This document shows positions 41,178 through 50,356 of a stretch of 64,000 nucleotides of DNA, in pieces (within the stretch, counting starts at the first letter, position 1; each line of letters starts with the position of its first letter). Position numbers and translations under genes: made by a program. The notes under the pieces were generated by a model. That model was not told the origin of the DNA. It saw nothing but the letters and a program-made list of their open reading frames with translations, and did no database searches. The DNA is from an uncultured Acetatifactor sp. (GTDB lineage Bacteria; Bacillota; Clostridia; Lachnospirales; Lachnospiraceae), in the NCBI GenBank assembly GCA_910584375.1, contig CAJUAH010000004.1:62001-126000 (forward strand), read 5' to 3'.

Positions 41178-42013
41178 GGGTGGCGGTCATCAGCGATGTC
41201 CATGGCAATTATAAGGCGCTGGAGGCCTTTCTGTCCTATGTGGATGATCACCCCGTAGAAGCGGTCGTCGGTCTGGGGGATTATGTCACGGACAGTCCTT
41301 ACCCGGAGCGCACGCTGGCCATGATATACGGGATGGAGAAAAAATATCCCTGTTATCTGATCCGCGGCAACCGGGAGGAATATTTGCTGGATAACCGCCG
41401 CCGAAACCAGGGCTGGCATATCTGTTCGCCCAACGGCGCGCTGTACTATACCAGCCTGCATGTCACGGACAGCGATCTGGACTGGATGGAAGCCATGCCT
41501 TCGGAGAAGGTGCTGCGGCTGGGAGACTGTCCGCCTCTGACGGTCTGCCATGGCGCGCCGGGAGTGATCCGGGGGAATTTCGAGTTTGACCGCCCCCTGA
41601 AAGAGCGGAGCATGCGGGCCTTACAGACCCGGTATCTGCTGGGGGGACATTCCCATCATCAGGAGCTGTGTAAACTCTATGGCAAGACCTACCTCAATCC
41701 CGGTTCTCTGGGAATGCCCATAGACGAACAGGGGCGTCACGCCCAGTTTGCCGTTATGGAGGGAGACGTCCGGGGCTGGGAGATGGAATTGCTGACCATA
41801 GACTATGATATAGAGAGCTTTTTACAGGATTTTAAAGAGAGCGGTATCGAGGAGTACGGCCTGTATCTGACGAAAGCGGTAAAGAAATCGCTGCTGACCG
41901 GACACAACTATTTTTACTATTCCGTTTGCGAGGCCTGCAATATCAGCCATAAGGCGCTGCCGGACACCGACGAGGATACCTGGCGGCAGGTAGCGGAAAA
42001 ACTGGAGCTGTGA
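41174..42013 (+). CDS. Calcineurin-like metallophosphoesterase
   Basis: A 279-aa protein with the metal-binding series SDVHGN, GLGDYV, RGNREE, CHGAP and GGHSHH (about residues 7-175). These are the standard positions of a YfcE/MJ0936-type phosphoesterase. A C-terminal extension of about 80 residues has no recognised domain. The ATGA overlap with galK implies coupling, yet the substrate is unknown; a link to sugar-phosphate clearance would be speculative. Confidence 0.88.
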   Translation: MRVAVISDVHGNYKALEAFLSYVDDHPVEAVVGLGDYVTDSPYPERTLAMIYGMEKKYPCYLIRGNREEYLLDNRRRNQGWHICSPNGALYYTSLHVTDSDLDWMEAMPSEKVLRLGDCPPLTVCHGAPGVIRGNFEFDRPLKERSMRALQTRYLLGGHSHHQELCKLYGKTYLNPGSLGMPIDEQGRHAQFAVMEGDVRGWEMELLTIDYDIESFLQDFKESGIEEYGLYLTKAVKKSLLTGHNYFYYSVCEACNISHKALPDTDEDTWRQVAEKLEL

Positions 42014-42052
42014 CAGAGGTTCTAATATCTGTCCCATGGGCATAAAATGATA

Positions 42053-42688
42053 TTAATCGGAATCTGCGGGACTGATGTAACTGTAAGTCTCCCGCAGAGT
42101 GCGGGCGATGGTCTTGCCGGATGGGAAGGTCAGAGCCAGAGCTGTCTGATATAAGGCCTTTACCTTTTCCGGCTCACCGCTCTGGTCATACAGCGAGGCC
42201 AGCAGTCGGTAGGACGTGCCTGCGTCGCTGTGGGCAGTCAGCACGGCGTATTCCAGGATCTGCCGGGCCTGGGCGGTATATCCGCCGTTATAGAGTGTCT
42301 CGGCCCATTTTTGCAGAGTCTGGGCGAGCAGGGTGAAATTCTGGTCATATTGGGACAGGGCTGTAATATTGGCGGTGCCGTAGGCCAGTTTCAGATCCGT
42401 GTTGGTATATCCTGCCAGATTCACCATTTTTTCCCGGGATAAAGAGGCTAAAGTGTCCAGGCAGTCCTGCACGATGACGTCCTGGCTCATGACGTCCGTG
42501 GGCAGGGCGTCCAGCGGGATCGTCACATAATCCAGACCGTCCAGAGACTTGCGGCGCACCTGATTGGCGCGCTGTTCCCGTTCCCAGAACTGTTCCTGCC
42601 GATTCTTTTCGGTCCGGTTGTGCCGTCTTATGACTATGGAAAGTATGCTTGTAAAAATTATAAAACTTGCAATAAGAAACAAATTCAT
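42053..42688 (-). CDS. Membrane-anchored TPR-like hypothetical protein
   Basis: A 211-aa protein with an N-terminal membrane helix (MNLFLIASFIIFTSILSIVI), a basic segment, a conserved middle (LDYVTIPLDALP, which also occurs in Lachnospiraceae hypothetical proteins as I recall) and helical pairs resembling TPR units (QILEYAVLTAHSDAGTSYRLLASLYDQSG). It probably acts in the cytoplasm at the membrane as a scaffold. GAAAGGA precedes the ATG. It is transcribed away from the small membrane protein gene at 42761. Confidence 0.7.
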   Translation of the reverse strand: MNLFLIASFIIFTSILSIVIRRHNRTEKNRQEQFWEREQRANQVRRKSLDGLDYVTIPLDALPTDVMSQDVIVQDCLDTLASLSREKMVNLAGYTNTDLKLAYGTANITALSQYDQNFTLLAQTLQKWAETLYNGGYTAQARQILEYAVLTAHSDAGTSYRLLASLYDQSGEPEKVKALYQTALALTFPSGKTIARTLRETYSYISPADSD

Positions 42689-42760
42689 ATATAATATCCT
42701 TTCAGAGTTTATACTGCTTAACAGTTAAATTGCAAAACAATCCTAAGGAGAGATGGTTTC

Positions 42761-42865
42761 ATGATGAATTTTAACAACAAAAAAACAAAAAGGGTCGTAT
42801 CCGCCGTCATAGTCATTCTGATCGTGCTGGCGATGATCATCCCTACATTAGCATATTTGATGTGA
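42761..42865 (+). CDS. 34-aa small membrane protein
   Basis: ATG 42761 is preceded by the strong AAGGAGAG nine bases upstream and encodes 34 residues: a polar basic start (MMNFNNKKTKR) and one hydrophobic helix (VVSAVIVILIVLAMIIPTL). The ribosome site and clean Lys/Arg-then-helix design argue it is real. It lies in the divergent gap, 55 bases before the VanW-family gene. Function unknown. Confidence 0.65.
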   Translation: MMNFNNKKTKRVVSAVIVILIVLAMIIPTLAYLM

Positions 42866-42920
42866 TTTTTCAACGATTTATTGCGGGATTGATTTGTGTT
42901 TTATGATGGAAGAGGGAAGT

Positions 42921-44411
42921 ATGAAAAAGAGGATAAGTTTTTGGAGTCTGGCAATCATTTTTTCATTGGTGTTGTTATGCGGGATCGGTATGCCTGCGAG
43001 CGCGGCCGGGGAGGCGACACTGAAGGACGGCGTGCTGATCCAGGGTATGGATGTGGGTGGGATGACCCGGCAGCAGGCCACAGAAACAGTGGAGCAATAC
43101 ATAGACACGACTCTAAAGCCTGTGCAGCTGACCTTGCAGACCTCCAATAATATGGAAGTACAGGTGACGGCAGGAGATCTGGGGATCCGCTGGAGCAATC
43201 CGCAGATTCTGGACGAGGCGCTGGCCATCGGTACGGAGGGCAATGTGATCACCCGTTACAAGATATTGAAGGATCTGCAGCGGGAGCCGGTAAACTATGC
43301 GCTCACATTCGATTTTGATATTAATGCCATCAACCAGGTTTTGACAGAACAGTGTACCGCGTATGACCAACCGGTAATGAATGCCTCCCTGAAACGTGAA
43401 AACGGCGTTTTTACGGTGATAGAGGGACAGGTGGGTTATTATCTGGATGTGGAGACTTCCATCGATACGGTTTATGAGTATATGACGGGGACATGGGATT
43501 TGCAGCCCGGCGTGATCGCGTTGAATGTCACGGTGCAGGAGCCGGTGAGCTCTGCCGAAGATCTGGCTCAGGTGACGGATCTGCTGGGCAGTTTTACCAC
43601 CTCCTTTTCTTCCTCCGGCGCGGACAGGAGCGCCAATGTATCCAATGGGTGTAAGCTGATCGACGGCACCACCCTGTATCCCGGCGAGGAGTTTTCCACC
43701 TACGAGGCGGTAGCGCCCTTCACAGAGAAGAACGGTTACTATATGGCGGGCTCTTATCTGAACGGCAAAGTGGTTGACAGTCTGGGCGGCGGCATCTGCC
43801 AGGTGTCCACCACACTGTATAACGCGGTGCTGCGCGCGGAGCTGGAGGTAACCCAGCGGTACAACCATTCCATGATTGTCACCTATGTGGATCCTTCCGC
43901 GGATGCCGCCATCGCGGAATCTTCCGGTAAAGATTTTAAATTTGTAAATAATCTGGACATTCCTGTTTATATAGAAGGCATCATAGAGGGAAAAAAGATC
44001 ACTTTTAATATCTATGGGCATGAGACCCGCAGCGGTGACCGCAAAGTGACATATGAGAGCAAAGTGCTGGAAGTGATCAATCCGCCCGGAGAAATGCTGT
44101 ATGCAGAAGCGTCTCAGCCTATCGGATATCTGGTAAAAGGCGACAGCGCCCATATCGGCTACAAGGCCCAGCTGTGGAAAGTAGTGACGGAAAACGGCGT
44201 GGAAGTGGAGCGCACTCAGGTAAACAGCAGTTCCTATAAAATGGTTCCCAGCAGCTATCATGTGGGTACGGCAACGGCGGATCCCAATGCCTATGCCGCT
44301 ATTATCGATGCCATCAACAGCGGCAGCGTGGCTAACGTGCGCAATGTGATAGCCGTTGTAGCCGCTCAGCAGCAGGCAGCCATGGCCGCTGCCATGGCGC
44401 AGGCGCAATAG
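42921..44411 (+). CDS. Exported VanW-family protein
   Basis: A 496-aa protein with a signal peptide (MKKRISFWSLAIIFSLVLL...ASA, cleavage near residue 28). A peptidoglycan-binding-like domain (about 35-210) follows. The VanW domain (about 230-400) has the typical GGGICQVSTTLYNAVLRAELEVTQRYNH split by no gaps, and the tail is Ala/Gln-rich. VanW proteins occur in vancomycin-resistance clusters and widely in cell-envelope contexts, with no settled biochemical role. ATG 42921 follows GAGGGAAG. The downstream hairpin CGCCTGA/TCAGGCG (44422-44448) lacks a U-tract. Confidence 0.9.
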   Translation: MKKRISFWSLAIIFSLVLLCGIGMPASAAGEATLKDGVLIQGMDVGGMTRQQATETVEQYIDTTLKPVQLTLQTSNNMEVQVTAGDLGIRWSNPQILDEALAIGTEGNVITRYKILKDLQREPVNYALTFDFDINAINQVLTEQCTAYDQPVMNASLKRENGVFTVIEGQVGYYLDVETSIDTVYEYMTGTWDLQPGVIALNVTVQEPVSSAEDLAQVTDLLGSFTTSFSSSGADRSANVSNGCKLIDGTTLYPGEEFSTYEAVAPFTEKNGYYMAGSYLNGKVVDSLGGGICQVSTTLYNAVLRAELEVTQRYNHSMIVTYVDPSADAAIAESSGKDFKFVNNLDIPVYIEGIIEGKKITFNIYGHETRSGDRKVTYESKVLEVINPPGEMLYAEASQPIGYLVKGDSAHIGYKAQLWKVVTENGVEVERTQVNSSSYKMVPSSYHVGTATADPNAYAAIIDAINSGSVANVRNVIAVVAAQQQAAMAAAMAQAQ

Positions 44412-44478
44412 ATCAAAAGAACGCCTGACTTACAGGTCTGCTCAGGCGGACGGAAGGCGGTATGAGAGGGCGCAGGGG

Positions 44479-45471
44479 ATGAGAATAGGGAAAATATCGG
44501 ACAGTGTTCTGAAACGCTCTATATTAAGTCAGATCAAGACAAAGAGGCCGGAAGTGGTCAGTGGCGCAGGGATAGGGGAAGACTGCGCCATTTTTGCGGT
44601 CTCCGACACCTGTGCCTGCGCTGTCTCACAGGGATCTGCGGCGACAGAGGAGGACATGGCCCGGATACTGATCAAATGCACCAACAATCTGGCCGCGTCC
44701 GGCGCCCGGCCCACAGCGATTCTGCTCACGCTGTCGCTGTCCCAGGATACAGAGGAATCCCGGCTAAAACGCCTGATGGCAGCGGCGGAGGATACATGCG
44801 CACGCCTGGAAATACAGATAGCCGGAGGTCATACCACTGTAAGCAGCCATGTGGACGTCCCTATAGCCTGTGTCACAGGCTGGGGAATCCCCATCAAGGG
44901 AGTGTCTCTACAGACTACCCAGGGGGCAAAACCCGGGCAGGATATCATACTTACCAAATGGATCGCCTTGGAGGGCACGGCCATGTTGGCCCGCCAAAAC
45001 CGCCAGCGGCTGGCAGAGCGTTATCCCATGCGGCTGATAGAGGAGGCGGAAACCTTTGACCGCTTTCTGTCCGTCATACCGGAGGCCGCATCCGCGGCGC
45101 AGTCCGGCATCCGTGTCATGCATGACGCCTCGGAAGGCGGCATACTGACAGCCCTCTGGGAACTCGCGGAGAGTTCGGGTGTCGGACTGACCATAGACCT
45201 GCGCAGGATCCCCATTCGCCAGGAGACGGTGGAGATATGCGAATTCTGCGGAATCAACCCCTATACGCTGGCCTCCTCCGGCTGCCTGATCCTGACAGCC
45301 GACCAGGGAGAAATCCTGGTCAGGAACTTGAAGGAGCAGGGTATTCCAGCCACCATAATCGGACAGATCACCGACAGCAACGACAGGTTGATCTGCAACG
45401 CCGAAGAAAAACGCTATCTGGACAAACCTCCGCAGGATGAAATATACAAATGTTTGAATAGCAACCAATAG
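44479..45471 (+). CDS. AIR synthase-related (PurM/HypE-like) protein
   Basis: A 330-aa member of the PurM/ThiL/HypE ATP-binding superfamily. It shows the N-terminal GIGEDCAIF (Asp for ATP-metal binding), ILIKCTNNLAASGARPTAILLTL, and the C-terminal half IRVMHDASEGGILTALWELAESSGVG. HypE-type proteins end in a conserved Cys motif for hydrogenase maturation; the C terminus here (KCLNSNQ) is not that motif. It overlaps no neighbour but lies 16 bases before the Lrp gene, so it may be co-transcribed with amino acid metabolism genes. Substrate unknown. Confidence 0.82.
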   Translation: MRIGKISDSVLKRSILSQIKTKRPEVVSGAGIGEDCAIFAVSDTCACAVSQGSAATEEDMARILIKCTNNLAASGARPTAILLTLSLSQDTEESRLKRLMAAAEDTCARLEIQIAGGHTTVSSHVDVPIACVTGWGIPIKGVSLQTTQGAKPGQDIILTKWIALEGTAMLARQNRQRLAERYPMRLIEEAETFDRFLSVIPEAASAAQSGIRVMHDASEGGILTALWELAESSGVGLTIDLRRIPIRQETVEICEFCGINPYTLASSGCLILTADQGEILVRNLKEQGIPATIIGQITDSNDRLICNAEEKRYLDKPPQDEIYKCLNSNQ

Positions 45472-45487
45472 AAAAGGAGCATAGAGA

Positions 45488-45970
45488 ATGAGAGAAGAAT
45501 TATTATCCGTAATCGAGAAAAACAGCCGCATAGACTTAAAGGAGCTGGCGGTCATCCTGGGCGTCCGGGAAGTGGACGTGGTCAACGAGCTGGAGACCAT
45601 GGAAAAGGAAGGCATCATCTGCGGCTACCACACGCTGGTCAACTGGGAAAAGACCTCCAATGAGAAAGTGACTGCGCTGATCGAGGTGCGCGTCACCCCT
45701 CAGAGGGGCCAGGGCTTTGACAATGTGGCGGAGAGAATATACCGCTACCCGGAGGTGCGGAGCGTGTACCTGATCTCCGGCGGCTTTGACCTGATGGTGA
45801 TCCTGGAAGGCAAGACGCTGCGGGAGGTATCCAGCTTTGTGTCGGATAAACTGTCCACGCTGGACCGGGTGCTCAGTACTTCCACCCATTTTATCCTGAA
45901 AAAATATAAGGATCACGGAACGATCTTTGTGCAGAAAACAGAGGATGAAAGAGAGGTGATCACGCCATGA
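45488..45970 (+). CDS. Lrp/AsnC-family transcriptional regulator
   Basis: A 160-aa protein: N-terminal HTH (about 5-55: SRIDLKELAVILGVREVDVVNELETMEKEGIICGY in pieces) and a C-terminal RAM/AsnC effector domain (about 65-145: RVTPQRGQGFDNVAERIYRYPEV, YLISGGFDLMVILEG). It overlaps the following aminotransferase by ATGA, so it probably controls that gene in response to an amino acid. AAAAGGAG precedes the ATG. Confidence 0.9.
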   Translation: MREELLSVIEKNSRIDLKELAVILGVREVDVVNELETMEKEGIICGYHTLVNWEKTSNEKVTALIEVRVTPQRGQGFDNVAERIYRYPEVRSVYLISGGFDLMVILEGKTLREVSSFVSDKLSTLDRVLSTSTHFILKKYKDHGTIFVQKTEDEREVITP

Positions 45971-47142
45971 GGAATCCGTTGTCAGACCAGGTGGTTGCGC
46001 TGAAACCGTCGGGTATACGCAAATTTTTTGATATCGTCAGCGAGATGAAAGACGCCATCTCCCTGGGCGTGGGCGAGCCGGATTTTGATACGCCCTGGCA
46101 CATTCGCGACGAGGGCATCTACGCCCTGGAGAGGGGCCGGACATTTTATACCTCCAATGCGGGACTGAAGGAACTGCGCCAGGAGGTATGCAATTATATC
46201 AGGAGAAAACAGGGCGTGGAATACGCCTGGGACAAGGAAGTAGTGATCACGGTGGGCGGTTCCGAGGCCATTGACATCTGTCTGCGGGCCATGGTCAATC
46301 CCGGGGACGAGGTGATCATCCCCCAGCCCAGCTTTGTGTCCTATGAGCCCTGCGCGATCCTGGCCGGAGCCAAACCGGTGATCATCGATCTGAAGGCCGA
46401 AAATGAGTTCCGGCTGACGGCTCAGGAGCTGGAGGAGGCGATCACGGACAAAACCAAAGTGCTGATCCTGCCTTTTCCCAACAATCCCACCGGCGCTATC
46501 ATGGAGAAAAAGGATCTGGAGGCGATAGCCCAGGTGATCATAAAACATGACATATTTGTCATGTCCGACGAGATATACAGCGAGCTGACCTACAAGGAAA
46601 AGCACGTGTCTATCGTTTCTCTGCCGGGTATGCAGGAGAGAACCGTTCTGATCAACGGTTTTTCCAAGGCCTATGCCATGACAGGCTGGAGGCTGGGCTA
46701 TGCCTGCGGCCCTCACGCCATCATCGAGCAGATGACCAAGATCCATCAGTTTGCGATCATGTGCGCTCCCACCACCAGTCAGTATGCGGCTGTGGAGGCG
46801 CTGAAAAACGGGGATACGGACGTGGAGAAGATGAAGGTTTCCTACAACCAGCGCAGACGTTTCCTGCTCAACGCCTTTCAGGAGATGGGACTGGAGTGCT
46901 TTGAGCCCTTCGGGGCCTTCTATGTGTTCCCCTGCATCAAGGAATTTGGCATGACCAGCGAGGAGTTTGCCAACGCCTTTCTGGAGGCGGAGAAGGTGGC
47001 GGCTGTGCCGGGCACGGCGTTCGGCGACAGTGGCGAAGGCTTTCTGCGAATTTCTTATGCCTATTCGCTGGATACCTTGAGAGAGGCCATGACCAGGCTG
47101 AGCCGCTTTGTCACCAAATTGCGGGAGAGCGGACAAAGATAG
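45967..47142 (+). CDS. Class I/II PLP-dependent aminotransferase
   Basis: A 391-aa fold-type I aminotransferase. It has ISLGVGEPDFDTPWHI near the N terminus, PNNPTGA, and the PLP lysine in NGFSKAYAMTGWRLGY (about residue 236). The N-terminal GxGEPDF pattern is typical of aspartate/aromatic aminotransferases and of PatA-like enzymes. It is coupled to the Lrp regulator by a four-base overlap. The exact amino acid substrate cannot be told. Confidence 0.93.
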   Translation: MRNPLSDQVVALKPSGIRKFFDIVSEMKDAISLGVGEPDFDTPWHIRDEGIYALERGRTFYTSNAGLKELRQEVCNYIRRKQGVEYAWDKEVVITVGGSEAIDICLRAMVNPGDEVIIPQPSFVSYEPCAILAGAKPVIIDLKAENEFRLTAQELEEAITDKTKVLILPFPNNPTGAIMEKKDLEAIAQVIIKHDIFVMSDEIYSELTYKEKHVSIVSLPGMQERTVLINGFSKAYAMTGWRLGYACGPHAIIEQMTKIHQFAIMCAPTTSQYAAVEALKNGDTDVEKMKVSYNQRRRFLLNAFQEMGLECFEPFGAFYVFPCIKEFGMTSEEFANAFLEAEKVAAVPGTAFGDSGEGFLRISYAYSLDTLREAMTRLSRFVTKLRESGQR

Positions 47143-47271
47143 TCTTTGTCCGTCTCAAGGCTGATTCAATAAGTATCCGGGCATGGCGGCCCGGCTCATG
47201 GTTTGCAGGATAAAGTATGGGCCAGGGTACATTGGCGCGCCTGAAGACAGGGCCTGAGGAAGAGGAAGGAT

Positions 47272-48243
47272 ATGCACATCATACTGCATCAGCCGGAGAT
47301 TCCGGCCAATACCGGCAATATCGGGCGCACCTGCGTGGCCACGGGCAGCAGTCTGCACCTGATCGAGCCGCTGGGGTTTCACCTGGATGAGAAGTCCATT
47401 CGCCGGGCGGGCATGGATTATTGGGAAAAGCTGGATGTAAATCGGTATATAAATTTTGCGGAATTTCAGAAGACCCACCCCGGGGCCAGGATCTGGATGG
47501 CCACCACCAAAGCCCGGAAATGCTATACGGAGGCGGCATTTCTTCCCGACGATTATATTATGTTCGGCAAAGAGAGCGCAGGGATACCGGAGGAGATTCT
47601 GGTGGAGCATGAGGAAAACTGTATCCGTATCCCCATGCTGGAGGACATTCGCTCTCTGAACCTGTCCAATTCCGTGGCCATCGTACTGTACGAGGCGCTC
47701 CGGCAGCAGAATTTTTCAGGATTGCAGGAGCAGGGAGCGCTGCACCGTCTGACCTGGGAGGGGCCGTCATGGGAAAAGACGCCGTCGGCCTACATCTCCC
47801 CCAGCGCCTCCCTGTCCGGGGATATTCGGCTGGGCGAGGCTGTCAGCGTCTGGCATCATGCCACGCTGCGGGCGGATGACGGCCCTATCCGTATTGGCCG
47901 TGGCAGCAATATTCAGGACAATGCGGTGCTGCATATGGATCCCGGCGGAGAAGTAGAGCTGGGGGAATATGTGACTGTGGGTCACGGTGCGATCCTCCAC
48001 GGCTGCGCGGTGGGCGACAACACTTTGATCGGCATGGGGGCCATTGTCATGAATCATGCACGGATTGGCCGCAATTGTATAATCGGCGCGGGCGCTCTGG
48101 TGACCCAGGGCATGGAGGTTCCGGACAACAGTCTGGTAATAGGAAGCCCCGGCCGCATCAAACGGGCGGTAACGGAAGAGGAAATCCGGGCAAGCCGCCG
48201 CAATGCGGAGCATTATGCAGATAAAGCCGCGAAAATGAATTAA
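47272..48243 (+). CDS. TrmL-type tRNA 2'-O-methyltransferase fused to a gamma-carbonic-anhydrase-like domain
   Basis: A 323-aa protein with two complete domains in one frame. Residues about 1-155 are a SPOUT methyltransferase of the TrmL type, which 2'-O-methylates position 34 of tRNA-Leu: PEIPANTGNIGRTC, IMFGKESAGIPEEI, CIRIPMLEDIRSLNLSNSVAIVLYE in pieces. Residues about 165-323 are a left-handed beta-helix of hexapeptide repeats like gamma-class carbonic anhydrases: RADDGPIRIG, NIQDNAVLHMD, VGHGAILHGC with candidate metal His residues, and VIGSPGRIKR. No stop or start signal separates the domains. It is the only example of this fusion I know of, but I could not check databases. Confidence 0.85.
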   Translation: MHIILHQPEIPANTGNIGRTCVATGSSLHLIEPLGFHLDEKSIRRAGMDYWEKLDVNRYINFAEFQKTHPGARIWMATTKARKCYTEAAFLPDDYIMFGKESAGIPEEILVEHEENCIRIPMLEDIRSLNLSNSVAIVLYEALRQQNFSGLQEQGALHRLTWEGPSWEKTPSAYISPSASLSGDIRLGEAVSVWHHATLRADDGPIRIGRGSNIQDNAVLHMDPGGEVELGEYVTVGHGAILHGCAVGDNTLIGMGAIVMNHARIGRNCIIGAGALVTQGMEVPDNSLVIGSPGRIKRAVTEEEIRASRRNAEHYADKAAKMN

Positions 48244-48264
48244 GCATTCAAAGGAGATACAACC

Positions 48265-48879
48265 GTGCAATTGCTATATGCCACATCAAATCCGGCCAAG
48301 TATTCCGCCATGCGGGATGCCTTGCTGCCTCTGCATATCTCTTTGTTATCTCTCAGGGATATGGAATCGGTGCCGACGGCGCCGGAAGAGGGCGGCAGCC
48401 CTCTGGAAAACGCCCGTCAAAAAGCGCTGTATTACTATGACCATTATAAGATCCCCCTTTTTTCCTGCGACTCCGGGCTGTATCTGGAGAATCTGCCGGA
48501 GGAATTGCAGCCGGGTCTGCATGTGCGTTCCCCCCGGGGAGTCTATCTGGACGATCAGGCCATGCTGGACTATTACGGAGGACTGGCCGCCCGGTACGGG
48601 GATATCACGGCCCGCTACCGCAATGCGATCTGTCTGGTTCTGGACAGGGAGCATGTCTGCGAGTCCATGGGGGAGAGTCTGGCCAGCCGCCGCTTTCTGC
48701 TCACGGCCAGGCCTCATGCGATCCGCCGTCCCGGGTTCCCGCTGGACAGCCTTTCCAAGACACTGGACACGGGGGAATACTATTATGACATAAATCCCCA
48801 CGATGCGGACGAGCTGGTGGGCTACGAGGGGTTTGCGGAGTTCTTTCGATTAAACGGAGCGCAGGAATATGCCCAGTAA
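48265..48879 (+). CDS. RdgB/HAM1-type non-canonical purine NTP pyrophosphatase
   Basis: A 204-aa protein with YATSNPAKYSAM (normally TxNxxK), ENARQKALYY, SCDSGLYLENL (the catalytic Asp region) and a C-terminal helix. It should hydrolyse ITP/XTP to clean the nucleotide pool. The C-terminal signature of RdgB (SHR) is not evident, so it is a divergent member. The start is GTG 48265 with AAAGGAGA upstream. Its end overlaps the next gene's start by 11 bases, linking it to the sensor operon. Confidence 0.82.
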   Translation: MQLLYATSNPAKYSAMRDALLPLHISLLSLRDMESVPTAPEEGGSPLENARQKALYYYDHYKIPLFSCDSGLYLENLPEELQPGLHVRSPRGVYLDDQAMLDYYGGLAARYGDITARYRNAICLVLDREHVCESMGESLASRRFLLTARPHAIRRPGFPLDSLSKTLDTGEYYYDINPHDADELVGYEGFAEFFRLNGAQEYAQ

Positions 48880-50356
48880 GAGAAATTCCCGGTCAAATGC
48901 CGGATCCTCCATTCGGGGGAAAATACTCCTGATGCCCCTGATCGCGGCGCTGCCCTTTTTGCTGCTGGCCATGTATCTTTTGGCCTCTATGCTGAATTAC
49001 AGCCGCAATTATGAGGAGATCGTCAGCAACATAACGGTCGCCAACAACTACAATCTGAATTTCAAGGAGGACATGGACGAGAGCCTGTATAAGCTGGTGG
49101 TCGGCTATGTGTCCTTTGACGGGATCGGACAGGATCCGGCGCTGGAGGATCCCTATGCCCTGATCGACAGGTGCAGGAGCGCCTTTTCACAGCTGATGGA
49201 TACCACCGTGGAGGAGGAGAGCATGATGTGGCTGCAAAGCATGCTCCGCAATATCGACACGCTGGAGAACAGGGTGGACGATATCCGGGAGAGCGCGTCG
49301 GCGGGCGGCAGCTATAATGAAAACATCCAGGAGCTGGACAGCAATATCTATATTCTGACCGAGCTGATTCAGGACGACATTCAGTATTATATTTACTATC
49401 AGACCAGGAACATGGAGAAGGTGACCAGCCAGCTGCATCAGCAGATTAATCAGTTTCTGATCCTGTGCAGCGTACTGACGGTGGCGCTGGTACTGGCGGC
49501 GGCAGTGGTCACTTTCCTGATTGCCCGGGGGATTCTGCAGCCCATACAGGAGCTGTGCGACGCCACCGAGAAGGTGGGGGAGGGAGACTTTGCGGTCAGG
49601 GCGCAGATTCGCTCCCGGGACGAGATAGCCGCTCTGGGGCGGGCTTTTAACAATATGGCAGAGAATATGCAGTCCCTGATCGACCAGGTGAGGGAGGACG
49701 AGGAGAAGATGCGCAAGCTGGATCTGCGGCTCTTGCAGGAGCAGATCAACCCGCATTTTCTGTACAATACGCTGGATACCATTGTATGGCTCATCGAGAG
49801 CAACGAGACGGATCAGGCCGTGGACATGGTTATCACGCTGTCCAACTTTTTCCGGTTGGTGCTCAGCAAGGGGAAAGAATTTATCTCGATCCGGGAGGAG
49901 GAAGAGCATATCCGGAACTATCTGGAGATTCAGGAGATGCGCTATCACGATATTCTGGAATACAATATCCAGATCGATCAGTCGATATACGATCATCAGA
50001 TTCCCAAGCTGACCCTGCAGCCTCTGGTGGAAAACGCTCTGTACCACGGCATAAAATACAAGCGGGCCAAGGGGTATATTCATATCCACGGGGAGAAGGA
50101 TGGGGACAGGATACTGCTGACGGTGCGGGATAACGGCGTGGGCATGGATGCGGAGGAGCTCGAGGTTCTGCGCAGGGAGATCAGCCGTCCCTGTCAGGAG
50201 ACGGAGAAGGGGTTTGGCCTGGCCAATGTAAACGAGAGGATACATATGTATTTCGGGAAAGAGTACGGTCTGGAGATCCGTTCCGCCAGAGGAAAGGGAA
50301 CGATTGTGAAGGTCACGATCCCGGCAGTGAGAATGACGGAGGAGGACGTGTCATGA
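48869..50356 (+). CDS. YesM-type sensor histidine kinase
   Basis: A 495-aa membrane kinase: helix about 18-40, an extracellular sensor (about 41-190), a second helix (about 195-218), a HAMP domain (ILQPIQELCDATEKVGEGDFAV), the His_kinase domain with His296 in QINPHFLYNTLDT, and an HATPase domain (LVENALYHGIKY, DNGVGM, GFGLANVNERI). It belongs with the AraC-type response regulator two genes downstream. Its stop overlaps the binding-lipoprotein ATG (ATGA). This kinase family usually senses carbohydrates or peptides. Confidence 0.95.
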   Translation: MPSKRNSRSNAGSSIRGKILLMPLIAALPFLLLAMYLLASMLNYSRNYEEIVSNITVANNYNLNFKEDMDESLYKLVVGYVSFDGIGQDPALEDPYALIDRCRSAFSQLMDTTVEEESMMWLQSMLRNIDTLENRVDDIRESASAGGSYNENIQELDSNIYILTELIQDDIQYYIYYQTRNMEKVTSQLHQQINQFLILCSVLTVALVLAAAVVTFLIARGILQPIQELCDATEKVGEGDFAVRAQIRSRDEIAALGRAFNNMAENMQSLIDQVREDEEKMRKLDLRLLQEQINPHFLYNTLDTIVWLIESNETDQAVDMVITLSNFFRLVLSKGKEFISIREEEEHIRNYLEIQEMRYHDILEYNIQIDQSIYDHQIPKLTLQPLVENALYHGIKYKRAKGYIHIHGEKDGDRILLTVRDNGVGMDAEELEVLRREISRPCQETEKGFGLANVNERIHMYFGKEYGLEIRSARGKGTIVKVTIPAVRMTEEDVS

